From Saccoglossus kowalevskii (Eukaryota; Hemichordata; Enteropneusta; Harrimaniidae): a stretch of 28,317 nt of DNA. The notes under the pieces were generated by a model. It made no database searches. It had not been told where the DNA came from and saw nothing but the letters and a program-made list of their open reading frames with translations. The number at the start of each line of letters is the position of its first letter. The first letter of the stretch is position 1. The DNA lies in NCBI RefSeq assembly GCF_000003605.2, contig NW_003106594.1, positions 90,936 through 119,252 of the forward strand, given 5' to 3'. Shown here piece by piece: positions 8,440 to 28,317 of this stretch. A program made the position numbers and the translations under genes.

Positions 8440-10146
8440 AGGTAAGCGTCAAACATGCTTCCCCGCTGCTGGGGTGAATGACCACCCAAGGAGGGTGAGG
8501 AGCCACCACCAGGTCCCTTCCTCCCTGGGGGTGCACCACTACACTTCCCTCCTGTGGAAGGGTATGAGCGCTTGCCTTCTGACTGACTCTGGCTAGCAGA
8601 TGACGCTCTAGGGCGTTGTGTTTTCTGTGCTTGGGGTGCCCTCCGTTTACCCTTGGCAGGGCCAAGTGGCTAGCGAATTTGATCTAAACCATCTCGTTGA
8701 CTGCACTCCAAACAAAGAGGGTGGAAGATGTCCAGTCTGCGTCACTGAGGTGGGGACGTACCCCCTGACTCAGTTTGCCGGCGAAAACACACGTGTCTAA
8801 GACTGTGTCTTGTTGCACAGTAGTAGCCCTGGCCAAGAGAGCCAGGTGACACTAGGGGATGTTACACGTAGATGTACAGTGGCCCACCGGTAAATGTGTC
8901 GCCTAGTCTAGGAGGCTGTTGCGTTCTGCCTCCGAGGTCTCAGAGTCCTGGGCGTGAACAATAATGTGCTCAAGCAACTTTGCCCTTAGGACGTGATGGA
9001 TCATCTCATATAGAGCTGGCGAGACCGCCCATGGAACATGGCCGTCCCCCTTTATCCAGTTTGCCAAATGGAAATTCGTGGTACCGAGGTCTGGGGAAGA
9101 AGCCTTGGGATCCGGTTGGTCTCATCCGACACTTTGGGGTCCGATCTCGAAACCACACTGACCGGGTAGCGTTTGGTCCAGCAGGAAGTGTTGCATAAGA
9201 TTTTACCCCACCCGGGGGCATTAAGCTTCACCTTTTCCACGGCTGACCAACGTCCGCCCATCAACACCATTGATTTACATTGTATCACTAGGATCGATGA
9301 TACTCCACATCATGGCAATAGTGTGGCTCACCCAGTCGTTACGGATGGAAGACTCTGAGGGACCGCCCGAGCTACCGACTGTAGCCGATGCAAGCGAACT
9401 GTCTCCTTTCCTCTTAAATATGTGAGAGAGCTTGTTCGACTGTGCGTCTCATGACAGGATCGGTTCTCTCTGGGGACGCCCGTGGGTGGGTAAGAAGGGA
9501 ATCAAAACCCACAGTGGAGAACAGACAAAAGGGTAAATTCGTTATCGTTGTACCATTACCGTGTGACAAATCCTGGCTGGCTGAAAGTAGGGGGGAGGTG
9601 CAACGTGAGCCCTGACCCAAAAGCCCTGCCCCGAAATCGGAGGCTAAGCTGCTAGCATCCCCTTTGGCATTCGGTGCAACTAGCCTGAGCCTTGGCCTCA
9701 CCCAAATCAGTGGAAGAGCCACGGCTGGGAATGGGGGGTTCCCTGGAAGAGACATGTTTGAATGCGAGCGATGCTTTCGTGTTTCTTCCTGCTTGCCCAC
9801 CGAGGGGCCACAGTGGAGACAGCTCGCTCCAACTGCGTCTGATCTACCCGGCCTGCCAGGGAAGCAATTTTCCCCGACAGTCCTTTGACCAAAGCCCTCA
9901 TCTTAGAGGCAAACCCGGTGCTGTGCGAGGAAGGATCCACAAAGGGACCTACAAAGGAAAGACCTTCAGAGGCACAGCCTCGCTGTAGCTGTTAAAACAC
10001 CGCCTAAAAACACAGACTGTGAGGATGCCCTCTGATCAGCGGGGGGAGACCGAAGAATAATTATCGGCACCTCCACCATCGGCCCTACTACTCGACGTCT
10101 CGGTACATGAAGTACCGGTAGCCAAGCGTGAGGACTTTCCACTCAT
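8440..10146 (-). pseudogene. DIRS Gag-like ORF1, degraded
   Basis: Starts at the ATG at 10146-10144 with MSGKSSRLATGTSCTETSSS, stopped after 36 codons. Another frame continues with ALVKGLSGKIASLAGRVDQT (about 9900-9840), a coiled, Gag-like segment followed by basic residues. Further open pieces occur at 9800-9414 and 8665-8288 but share no motif I can name. The identity as Gag rests mainly on position between the leader and RT. Exact limits are approximate. Confidence 0.6.
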
Positions 10147-10702
10147 GCCAAACACGCAACTCACTTTAACTGATTTTTACTGGACGCGCGACCTTGCTAT
10201 GAAAAAACGAGCGACGCGGTCAGTCTCAGCAATTTTTATGGCTCTGAAAAAATATCTCAGGCCTCAGAACTCCAGTGAAAAACACATGCCTTCAACGCAA
10301 AAAGCATTTCGGATGCGGGTTCTAAGCTGGTAAATTCTGAATATAACCACTACACAGTCGTCTCGACAAACGAGGAGACAAAAAAACAGCAGTGAGCCTC
10401 TGGTGCTGTCATTCCATTTCTAAATACATAGATCAAGCATGAAATCAAGACGACATGCATGAGAGAAGCGAATTACAGTTTGAAAAGGTGACGCAACGAA
10501 ATCAACAAGTGATTAAGCTATGACACCGGGTTTTATTTCTTAGTTGCTACACACAAAGGGGAAAACGACATGAGGGTAAAAATGACAAGGAAAACCTGTC
10601 CTACCAGCTGCAAAGTTGGATGCCAGGGCAGCGACAACAACCCAAGCTGGAAACTTGGACAGGAAAAGCAAGCGATCCAGGCAGAGCCGCTAGACTTCAT
10701 CC

Positions 10703-10926
10703 CTGCTCGATGCGGGGAAAAAGCAGGGTGGATATCCAGCTGTAATGGTGCCGCCATATGGCCTCTGTCATGTGGTTCGTGACGTAAGGGGAAAGGAATC
10801 TTGGGGTAATGGGGCTTCCCCTGACCTAGATTCTATATCTCTGTCAATCGCTGATTAATACCTACAGTTCAAAATAGTCATTTTGACTGACCGGAATCTA
10901 TGGTGGGTAATTGAATGTAGTGAATT
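10703..10926. repeat. DIRS left inverted terminal repeat (right side of window)
   Basis: Reverse complement of most of 4952-5163, ending GTAGTGAATT at 10926. Its outer ~65 bp are repeated as the reverse complement in the ICR at 5267-5331. The inner limit is a GCTCGATGCGGGGAAAAAGC stretch near 10703. On the minus strand this is the 5' end, where transcription of the element would begin. Confidence 0.85.
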
Positions 10927-11064
10927 GCTAAATATACGCAAGTGCGAAAAGTGGTTTCTCAACTATTGAGGATACCTGTTAAGTTTGGAGATGCCACCAA
11001 AACTTTCCAACTTCACTTACGTTCATATTACATGTCTCTGCCAAGTCGGCCAGCTACCCAACTT

Positions 11065-11210
11065 TCCTTACTTTCTAACTTATTATAGGCCCCTGTGTAG
11101 TTGGCAGCATACCCATCTATCTAATTTATTACAGTTCCCTGCCCAGTTGGCAGGCTAGCCAACAACATTTTCTTTCATATTTATTACAGGCCCCTTCCTG
11201 GTTGGCACTA
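11065..11210. repeat. Short degenerate tandem repeat, about 50 bp units
   Basis: Three to four imperfect units share TTATTACAGGCCCCT...AGTTGGCAG followed by CTAGCCAAC-like sequence (unit starts near 11081, 11126 and 11181). Spacing is 45-55 bp. No coding role is evident. Confidence 0.45.
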
Positions 11211-11239
11211 GTTGACACTGTACTACTGATTAGCATACA

Positions 11240-12740
11240 TTTGTATGATTTTCATATACATATATCATATGCTGAGTACATAGTCTATCTCCCATATGCT
11301 ATTGTACATGTATGGTCTGGTTACTGACATGTGGTGCATCAATTGACGCAGGAAACAGAAGGAAAAAGTTAAGGTATGTCACAGAGTGTGGGCTTTAATG
11401 ATCTGGTGAGTTCATGTAGTCCACACCTTGATCAAGTTAAAAAACCAACATTGCCCAGGCTGTTTTGCATTGTATCCAAAAACAGAATCTCAAGCAAGGA
11501 GGGTCAAGGCTTTTCGGCACTGACTCCAGACTTTGCATTAATTTTGCTAGTGTTGAGGCAAACTGACGCATCTACATCTATTTCATTTCTGGCAACCAGC
11601 ATTCTTCAACAATACCGCCAGATCTGCAAATTATGTGATGACCATACAACATTGATATGGTTCCACAGTTGTTGCACATGACTAGAGATGAAGGCATGGT
11701 GATGGTCTGAAGCTTGCCAAGACTGATATGTCATTGCTGTATCAGAACATAAATCTGAACAGTCAAAAAAGTGATAATTGTGTTCCCAATAAATTTCAAT
11801 CATTCAGTAGAAGGTAAAGAATAGGAAACAATTTAGCTTAAACACCCTCTATCAGTCGGGTTGGGAAATTAATTTTGTATCTATGGATTAAAAATAACCA
11901 ATGTTTGGATAATACTAAATTCTCATTGGCAGCACAGCCCTAAAATATAAGCCTACCCATCAACATGCATACATTTTCATAAAAAAAACACAATTAATAA
12001 TCATTTCTCTTCCATGTCAGTAGTTTTTATTGACAATATTGAGTGAATAAATACAAAAATATAGTTAATCAGAGCTAGATTTTTTCACTTATACAATAAG
12101 CCCAATTAGTAACAAAAAAAATCCTTCCATCCCTGCTATTAATAACGGTATCTCCCAAGTCATGTGACTAATTCACAAAATGGGAAACCTTTGCAGACAA
12201 TACCTATTTGAATAAATGATTCGGCCATCATGCAAGACAAATGTCCTGCATAACGTTTTTTTTTAATTTTTTTTTATTTACCCAGTGATTGTGTGGTAAA
12301 CAAATATTTTAATATTACAGTAAGAATATAATTAAATGCGAGGAAAAAAAGGTAAAAATGCTGGAATTGTACAAATATTACCTACACTGTTACATGTACC
12401 CTTTCTATAATGGTTTGTCCCAGTTGTTTTGAAATTTTCAATGAAGGACATACCATTAGAATACATTGAATATTGTGAAAACTTAACATAGAAACTGAAA
12501 AAACCCAAATAATTTGAAATTACAAAAGAAATCTGGCTGAAGATTCAATATATACAATTCAAGTCCAGTTAGAACTTAATATTGCTTATAATTTATTTTG
12601 TGAAGTTTTATCAAGCAAAATTAATATTAGCTAAGCTATCAATAACTCAATTTTCATAATTCTAATCTTACAATATTTGAATTTTAAAATTCTACACATG
12701 TTGTAGGGGACACTTATAAAACTTAATATTAACCTCTATC
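11240..12740. other. AT-rich spacer without a recognised gene
   Basis: Plus-strand open frame 11376-11681 and minus-strand frame 11803-11606 overlap a slightly GC-richer stretch, but neither shows a domain. The rest is AT-rich with poly-A and poly-T runs (for example 12257-12280). Confidence 0.4.
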
Positions 12741-12741
12741 C

Positions 12742-12864
12742 TTAGATCTGCCAGTTGAAACCTCCATGTTTGCCAACGTAAGAACCCCACCCAAATCCAA
12801 GGTGGATGGTCACATGACCTTTGATCATCAACTCGTCAGTACTACTTTGACAAGGCAGAAAATG
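12742..12864 (-). other. Coding-like island, possible terminal exon or repeat fragment
   Basis: A patch of near 50% GC in very AT-rich spacer. On the minus strand it is open for 40 codons and ends with TAA at 12744-12742. From the ATG at 12828 it reads MIKGHVTIHLGFGWGSYVGK followed by HGGFNWQI and the stop. The Gly- and aromatic-rich composition looks unlike translated AT spacer. No upstream exon, domain or clear acceptor is identified, and on the plus strand the same patch has both an acceptor-like and a GTAAGA donor-like sequence. It may be a fragment of a dispersed repeat. Confidence 0.2.
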
Positions 12865-12869
12865 TTATT

Positions 12870-15800
12870 TTTGGTAATTTGAATAAAAATAGAGATTCTG
12901 AAAATTGTATTTATGTAAATAAACTTAAATGCTGGGTTGCTGCCATTGAGTTTAACTAGAAATTTTCTTTTGCTGAACAGATTTTCGTTTGACTACAATA
13001 GATTTAGTGAAAATCTGGAAACGGTGATTAATAAGCAGTAACCGAAAGATTGGTTTAAGTAGATCGACTTTTTAGACGACATGTGATTTTTCACAGCGAA
13101 TTCTAAGCACTAATGACAGCAGATCACGATTAAAAGAGGCAAGTACATATACTTAAATTGAGAACGTTATAAAACGACGAGGCATGAAGATCATTTGGTT
13201 TATGGTGGTTATGGTCGTTATAAATAAAACACTGACTATAGTTACTTGATGTAGTATACTGAATGGAATTAGGGGGAGGGGTCCTCAGATACATATTGCT
13301 CAAACTAGATGTTATTGGCACTGAGTGTTACGTAAACCCACAAGACAAGGGAGACAATATGTGTTGTGAACACAGTTTTTTCAGAAGGCTCCGTCTTGGT
13401 AATTTATACGGAAATGCTCTTTTCATCAATCACTTTAGTAAATCAAGGATTTGGGTCAACTACTTTGAAAATGTTACAACTAATCAAGTTTCTGCTCAAA
13501 GGTACACACAGGATTGTTAATTGTACGTCATTATTTAGCCTGATTACTTGGCAAATTGAACACAACTCTGACAAAATCATTGTGATAGATTCCTTTTTTT
13601 TTAGTACAGTCTTTTTGTTCAAAGTTCATATACCCCAAATTACAACAAGAAGGCACAAGGACTGCAGTGCTTAAGCTTAATTATAGTAAATATTGAAAAA
13701 GTAAAATACCTCTTTGTCACATGATTTTAATATCCAATAATAACTCTTGTATCGTACCACTAAGGTGCAGGATATGTTGTTGAACATATTTGACTTTCAA
13801 GTACAGAAGTACTCATTAAAATCTCATTTAAATATTGCTAATTTGTTGAAAAAATGTTATTTTTCATGATTGGTTGTCATGGTTACATTATTGCTGCAAA
13901 CAAAATTATTAGATCATATTGAACAGGATATTTATCAAAAGAAAGTTTTTATTTTTGAAAAAAAATTAAGAAATGTATCATAAATAGGTAAATGGAATAT
14001 GAGATTGCAGTGAATGAAAACACAAACTGTGAATAAATTGTCAATTCAACTGTGTAAATTATTTTTTTAAGTGTTACTGTTTGCAAAACAGCAACAATAA
14101 GTAGCCCTAATATTGTTAAAATACAGATCTGTTACATTTTCTAAAATACCAATTTAAATGAAACTCAGTGTTCAATCAAAGATAACACTATTGCTGCATT
14201 GCAAACAGTGATACAAAACATGTCAAATAATATCAATACAGATACACCTCCCTCTTCAAATTTTTTTTAATTTCTAAAATGATTGAAAAAAATATTTTCA
14301 AATGTGTTGATTCTATTTTTTTAAACAGTATTTTATTTTCCACACTTATTTGTTGATTTTGAATAAAATATGGAAAATATGCTGCTGCTTAGAGCACCAC
14401 TGACAATTTTTCCAACAAAGTTTTTCCTATTTCTACATGTTTTTCTAAAATTTTTGGGATAATTGATGAAAAAAATGATGTTGATTCAATTTGTGAAAAC
14501 TAACAAAGGTAGAATTCGTTGCTCAAAAAGGTTTAAAAACAAATTAACCCCTCAAATTTCCATGCATTCACCCCACAACTCCTAAAATGGAATAATCCAT
14601 TTTAAGACTATGGAACAAATTCAATGAGAAATGTATTTGATTGATTGTATTTTAAATGTATTTTAAATATAAATAAATATTCAAAGTATTTTTTATCACA
14701 TGTATGCTTTCTGATTCTGTAGAATACTGCAATTTGGTTTTACTAAAAGCTTTTTATGCTAAAATTTGAATTAGTTTGGAAAATCAAGACTTGATCGAAA
14801 CTGTATATAAAGGAAGTCAGCTTCTGTTCAATTGAACAATAAGAAGTTATTTAACAACAAACTGTACTTCTGGCTTAGGCAGAAGAAAACAATACTGTGC
14901 TTCCAGTAACAGGTTAACAAAATATTATGTAGACAGTAGGGTTTTTATTCTATTTTACTTCATTTTTGTTTCCAAATGACTCACTCTTATCAAGTAATTT
15001 GTGTTTAAATTATTACAAGATTAAGGATTTAGAAAAAATTATCACTAATTGCAATTAGTCATTAGAGTGGATTTCTAAACAGTCATGTTTTGGTCATCTT
15101 TTTCAAAAGAGGTAAACAAATTAATTTATTTCTTGGGGTAGAACATACAAAAAAAAATCTAATTTGCATAAAATAAAAGTCGAGTTTCACAAAAAACTTA
15201 TTTTCTCTGCCTTACAATTGTATACAGACTGTACCCGGTAGTAACGGGTATTTCACAACTAAACAAATAGTTGCAAGATAACCTTTTCACCACTTTCAAG
15301 CATTGTAACCTTCCGCAAATTGTGTTCACAATAGTTCCTCAAAATCTGTTTGAATGATATTGATCAAAATATAAATAATATTATATTTATTATGAAAATT
15401 ACAAATCTTGATCTGACTCAAAATTATGTTTGTGGTGACAATTCTAAATTATTTTAGCACCAATAGATAGATGCCAAATGTTTATATCATGATTAATGAA
15501 ACATTTTTGGTGTACATATCAATTTTTGTCAATCAGTATGAAGTAGCTGTAATAACCACAGAGTAAACAAACATTGATGTTAACAGTGAGGCACATGCAA
15601 AACAAAATCAGCTGGGAGAGCACTGATTGGATGAAAAACTAACGTGATGATACCACTCAGAAGCCTGACTTCACTTGAATTTCAGAACCATTTGACAAAT
15701 GTGAGAAGTTATACTGACGAAAATCTGATCAGTGATAAAACTTTGTCTATGATAAGAGAGTCGAATAAATAATTAAATTTGATTATACTAAACAAAAAAT

Positions 15801-16120
15801 GTACATACTTGTACATCATACAGAGGTCAGATAAAGCCTGCCCTCTACAGTCAGCTTATACATTCTATTTTAATATTTAGAAATACAGGAAGTAAATAAT
15901 GTACCAGTAAATATAAATACTAATAATAATTTTTTTTCAGGATATGTTAATTACTGGTAAAATAATGCTTGATTGAATCACATAGTGATTATTTTGAAAT
16001 CATGCTAATACAATATAAAATAAACTCTTAAGATTTCACACATGTGATAGGAAAATTCTCCAACTTGTCATAAAAGGAAAAGAGATATTTTGTTGAATCA
16101 GATTAGAAAAATATTGCAAA
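12870..16120. other. Gene-poor AT-rich spacer downstream of the SYTL gene
   Basis: Very AT-rich (many poly-A and poly-T tracts) with only short open frames (13263-13674, plus strand) that carry no motif. The 3' UTR of the minus-strand SYTL gene should extend into its right part, but no decisive polyadenylation signal was picked out. Confidence 0.4.
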
Positions 16121-16126
16121 CCAGTA

Positions 16127-16262
16127 TCGGTAAATTTTTCGTTGGTATGAATGTTCAAGTTTTTTGAGAACCGAATTTTCGCGAAAGTCACTGAGGAATG
16201 TTAATCAGTTTTTGCAATGTCTCATGAAAAACATGTTCTTGCAAAATAAAGTAAATTTACAG
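16127..16262. mobile_element. Possible third TA-flanked MITE
   Basis: The left end TCGGTAAATTTTTCG and right end TAAAGTAAATTTACAG are imperfect inverted repeats, with TA on each side (16125-16126 and 16263-16264). The ends resemble those of the other two TA-flanked families (terminal CTGTA). Only one copy is in the window. Confidence 0.3.
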
Positions 16263-16905
16263 TAAATATGAAACTATATTTTGGATAGATTTGTATACAG
16301 ACTGTGTCCATGATATTTCTTCAACTCATCGTTGGATCAACATACATTGCTCTACAACATACATTTGAATTTAGTATGATGTTTTTCCACATTTCGAACA
16401 TATGCCAGCATTGACCTCCACTGTGAAGCCTTCTAGCTTGTCACTAGCGTATCCTTTTGTTAACTATGTTGGAATAGACCATTAATGTACAAGTGTTTCT
16501 ATTGTTCAGTCTGAATTAGGGATTGCTACTATTCATAATAACACAAAATTATCATCATACAAATGGAAAAATTACGATGATGGAATTACAAAAAGAATTA
16601 GCACGGTTTTACCAAAGCATACAAAATGAATAAAGAATGAATTCAACAACTATAGAGGAATAGGAAAAAATATTGAAATATTGAAATATATAAAAAAAAA
16701 TTAATAATATATTTGTGCCAAACTCTGAGTTTGGTTTGCTGTCAAAAAATTATACATGATTCCACTTGATGAAGCAGTGCTAATGACACACAGTCATGCC
16801 TAACAACCAATCAGCAGAGCTCTTACAAATAACAATATTTTTGTTTTTCAGCTTTCCTGGTTGGTTGACATACTGATAAGCTCAGCCAATGAAAAGTGAT
16901 AAAAC

Positions 16906-25797
<8,892 letters not shown>

Positions 25798-26700
25798 CTG
25801 CGAGGGAGAAACATGAAACTGAAAACTGTAGTTTTCCAAAAAAAAATTGTACAAAATGATAAAATTATAAAAACAGTTCATTTTTAAAATAATACAAAAT
25901 TGTTTTGATATCATGGTATGAAGGAGGGGAAAAAGATAGTCAGGGGTTGATTAAATGTAAGAGCATACAATTTCCACTACATACATGTAGTAGCATATGA
26001 TTAGCTATTATTGGAGGCAGAGCTACTTCACTGAATGTTCTATGTTGCGAAGACGCGCACCACTGTACCATGTATTTCATGAGCTTTGTGTGAGCTGTTG
26101 TGCAACGCTGGTCGTAAACAGCATAAAATCAACTGTGAGACAATCCTGAACAATTTACACATGTTGTAATCTTGTTACACTACTCAGGAGAATCCCAACA
26201 ACCATCACAAAGTACCGTTTATGAGAGTTTTCGGCGTTTGTTTTCAACCGTGATGCTTGCCAGGCGGTGAAAATACCAGAATGTTTGCCCTTAAGAATAA
26301 CATCTCACTAAACTATTCGTTTTGCGACAAGAACTGCAGCTTACATCGAGGAACCAAATCATATGCTTGATTTTGTTGTATTTTAAATGGAGTTAATATT
26401 ATGTTACTGTCAAACAAGGAGGTTGCAAGCCCTTTTCTTGCATTTGCCGTTGCATTTGCACCTGTCATACCCCTATAAGCAAATCTATTAAAGTTTCATA
26501 TTATCTAAGTTGTGCAATTTATTTTAGTTTTTAGATACCTAAACCACTCTATGCAGCACACGTTCATATTCATACATAGCAAATTAAGTGAAACAATAAT
26601 TCAATAATTATCATAAAGTTCTAATCAAATTACAAACGAAGACATCCTTGCCATCCAAATTTAAAAAGGGCAGAGTCATCAAAAATTGATGGACATTAAA
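25798..26700. other. Upstream intron or 5' region of SYTL, no exon called
   Basis: A less AT-rich stretch (26030-26350) containing CGs stands out and could hold an alternative first exon or promoter. Minus-strand ATGs there open only short frames (for example 17 codons from about 26205). Confidence 0.3.
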
Positions 26701-26703
26701 GTA

Positions 26704-26911
26704 CTGTAGAATACTTTATTTTCGCTTGGAATTTATTTTCGCTATTTTCGCTGAAGGGATGATTCCGTGAAAATAAAATCCAGCGAATATACTAATTTTC
26801 CTATATTTCATATTAAACTCATCAAAAATCAGTGAAAATAAATTCCATACAAAACGCTCAAAAAGCCTTTTCAGCGAAAATTAATTCCAGCGAAAATAAA
26901 GTATTCCACAG
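26704..26911 (+). mobile_element. MITE family 1, copy 3
   Basis: A 208-bp element flanked by TA (26702-26703 and 26912-26913). Near-perfect terminal arms (CTGTAGAATACTTTATTTTC; GAAAATAAAGTATTCCACAG) and further inverted GCTGGAATTAATTTTCGCTG-type blocks. The best preserved of the three copies, with no ORF. Confidence 0.85.
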
Positions 26912-27036
26912 TATATGAGTATTTATACTGATAGAAGTTATGCTTAGAGGAACTTTTTTTAACAACTGACTTGGACAGAAACAGTTAAAATGTGCATGGA
27001 CAACAAAAAGGACGACTATTTTTCTTACGAGAAACT

Positions 27037-27193
27037 TTTTTTTTTTTTTAATTGTGGGATTTCTTGCCGGGCATTGCATTTGTTTCTGGTACACTCCAAA
27101 CATATACCAGCAGTTCTAGGCACAAGTGCACGATTTAAATTGTCTAGCTTCAACAAGTAGATTGATTGTTTGACAATGGCTTTCTTGTTGCAG
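27037..27193 (-). other. Coding-like segment ending in a poly-A stretch
   Basis: On the minus strand a good acceptor (CTTCTTTTTGCAG) precedes an open stretch reading CNKKAIVKQSIYLLKLDNLN, then RALVPRTAGICLECTRNKCN and ARQEIPQ. It runs into CAATTAAAAAAAAAAAA. The composition is protein-like and the A-run suggests a retroposed 3' end. No family is recognised, and it was not linked in phase to SYTL. Confidence 0.2.
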
Positions 27194-27682
27194 CTGCAAA
27201 AAGAAGCCACGTTTTTATGTCAGTTTTTCAAGAGTAAATTGTATAAAAATAGAAAATCTTATAATATAGTGTTATAATCAAAATAAATAAGGTCCACAAC
27301 TCAGAACCCTTAACTAAACTTAGAAACAAAATAATAAATAAATTCTAGTTCTAGAAAAAAGATTCTTTCAAAATAAAACATAACTTGCATGCTACCAGAT
27401 TGCAGTTAAGATTTTGCATGCACTCAATATTGAATAGAAATGCTATCCTTTTAATAGACAGTATACCCACCATACAACTACAAGTATTAACTAAGCAGTC
27501 ATAAGATATCAGGTATATATAGGTCATGATGTTGACATAATTTTATCCCATATATACAAAGTCATGTATTATATTTGTAATCATAAGAAAATCACCTGTC
27601 AAAAGGAGGGATCTCCTGAGCTAGTATCAGATTTGTTTCGCCAATAGCAATTTTTAAATAGTTATAATTAAGTGATTCAATG
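27194..27682. other. AT-rich stretch, nothing recognised
   Basis: Low-complexity AT-rich DNA. A minus-strand open stretch at 27665-27604 (NYLKIAIGETNLILAQEIPP) ends at a weak GTGATT donor. It is out of phase with the next SYTL exon, so it was not called. Confidence 0.4.
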
Positions 27683-27935
27683 TTCAAATCCCAAATGGCA
27701 GCCATATTGGTTTCAAATCCCAAATGGCAGCCATATTGGTTTCAAAATCAAAATGGCAGCCATATTGGCTTCAAGTTCAAAATGGCATCCATGTTGGTTT
27801 CAAATTGAAAATGGCAGAATATATTGGTTTCAAATCCAAAATGGCAGCCATATTGGTTTCAAATCCAAAATGGCAGCCATATTGGTTCAAATTCAAAATG
27901 GCAGCCATATTGGTTTCAAATCCAAAATGGCCAAC
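27683..27935 (+). repeat. 29-bp minisatellite, nine copies
   Basis: The unit is about TTTCAAATCCAAAATGGCAG plus CCATATTGG, with ATGG anchors at 27695, 27724, 27753, 27782, 27811, 27841, 27870, 27898 and 27927 (28-30 bp spacing). ATGGCAGCCAT is a near palindrome. Because 29 is not a multiple of three, all frames cycle through the unit, which creates spurious open frames on both strands. Confidence 0.9.
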
Positions 27936-28317
27936 TGTTTTGTTCTCATTTATAACAAAATTACGAAAAAAAATGCTACTATATTGCAAATTGTGGATTT
28001 GAAGCATTGAAGCAATATGATGAATTATGGTGCAAAAGCAGATAGGAATTGGAATGCAGGCAAGCAGAAATAAGCATATCAACAGAGTCTAGTAAAATAA
28101 AAACAAAATCATGAAAATAAATGCATCAAAATGTTCATGCCATATGTTTAGATTTAGTTATTTTATTTTATTTGGTTAAATTCCAAGTTTTAGTGTCTGG
28201 CTGTTTTTTGCATTGTTTAAATACCGAGATAATCTCGCGCATTTCTGTTAATTGAACGTTTCCATTCTGTGGGGCTATTGGTCAGAAAAAAATGTTTGAT
28301 GAAATATCTCAATCACA
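27936..28317. other. AT-rich right edge, nothing recognised
   Basis: AT-rich sequence with no convincing exon, repeat or RNA gene. Confidence 0.4.

Larger units (their letters stand above)
4904..10926 (-). mobile_element. DIRS-type tyrosine-recombinase retrotransposon, full length but inactive
   Basis: About 6.0 kb, transcribed on the minus strand. Order on that strand: left ITR (10926-10703), leader, Gag (10146 down to about 8440), RT (about 8250-7660), RNase H (7435-6860), tyrosine recombinase (6836-5695), internal complementary region (5331-5203) and right ITR (about 5163-4904). ATT occurs at both outer edges on the plus strand, as expected for recombinase-mediated insertion without a longer target duplication. 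The element is far GC-richer than its surroundings. All coding regions carry stops and frameshifts. The combination of inverted ITRs, ICR, YR and RT/RH defines DIRS elements and excludes LTR retrotransposons. Confidence 0.9.

Noticed and set aside
10570-10782. Opposing 70-75 codon frames near the right DIRS end
   Set aside because: They lie in the DIRS leader and ITR and have no protein motif.
4904-10926. LTR retrotransposon or integrated virus
   Set aside because: The terminal repeats are inverted, an ICR is present and the integrase is a tyrosine recombinase, so it is DIRS.
11376-11803. 101-codon plus frame and 65-codon minus frame
   Set aside because: No domain, no clear splice sites, and size within chance expectation.
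27604-27665. Possible upstream SYTL exon (NLILAQEIPPFD before GTGATT)
   Set aside because: The donor is weak, no acceptor is visible, and its phase would put a stop in the 25797-25747 exon if joined directly.
27672-28082. Overlapping open frames on both strands across the right end (up to 112 codons)
   Set aside because: They are translations of the 29-bp minisatellite and its flank, not genes.

Overview
The window is AT-rich nuclear DNA from an invertebrate animal, probably aquatic and perhaps a lophotrochozoan such as a bivalve. The phylum is a guess. The evidence is short exons with GT-AG introns, a synaptotagmin-like gene, a DIRS-type YR retrotransposon, a LINE tail, and several families of small nonautonomous elements. 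No CRISPR, operon or other prokaryotic organisation is visible.

Two split host genes can be read, both on the minus strand. At the left, two exons (1734-1842 and 1406-1528) join in phase. They encode a signal peptide followed by the lipase-box segment (G-V-S-S-G) of a secreted poly(3-hydroxybutyrate) (PHB) depolymerase-like esterase. The rest of that gene must lie beyond the left edge. At the right, seven exons between 25797 and 16906 join in phase into 370 codons plus a stop: a short linker exon, a complete C2A, a complete C2B and the C-terminus of a synaptotagmin-like protein (SYTL/Slp, a Rab27-effector family). Its N-terminal Rab-binding part was not found and probably lies to the right.

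Between the genes, 4904-10926 is a full-length but decayed DIRS retrotransposon on the minus strand. It has non-identical inverted terminal repeats, an internal complementary region that carries both outer edges fused at a junction, and remains of Gag, RT, RNase H and tyrosine recombinase. It is clearly GC-richer than its flanks. RT motif C and the recombinase HxxR box each carry a damaging substitution.

The remainder is TE-rich spacer and intron. There is a 3' fragment of a LINE ORF2 (about 297-869). A G-rich-TIR element packed with short tandem repeats lies at 3514-3890. One palindromic TA-flanked MITE family has copies at 4683, 20645 and 26704, and a second has copies at 21207 and 23120. 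A third, doubtful TA-flanked element is at 16127. Two copies (19678 and 23573) belong to a roughly 680-bp element with a core of about 155-bp tandem units and a 3' hairpin. A 29-bp minisatellite at 27683-27935, an (ATGGG)8 microsatellite and intronic G-tracts complete the list. About 10.9-16.9 kb is gene-poor AT-rich spacer downstream of the SYTL gene.
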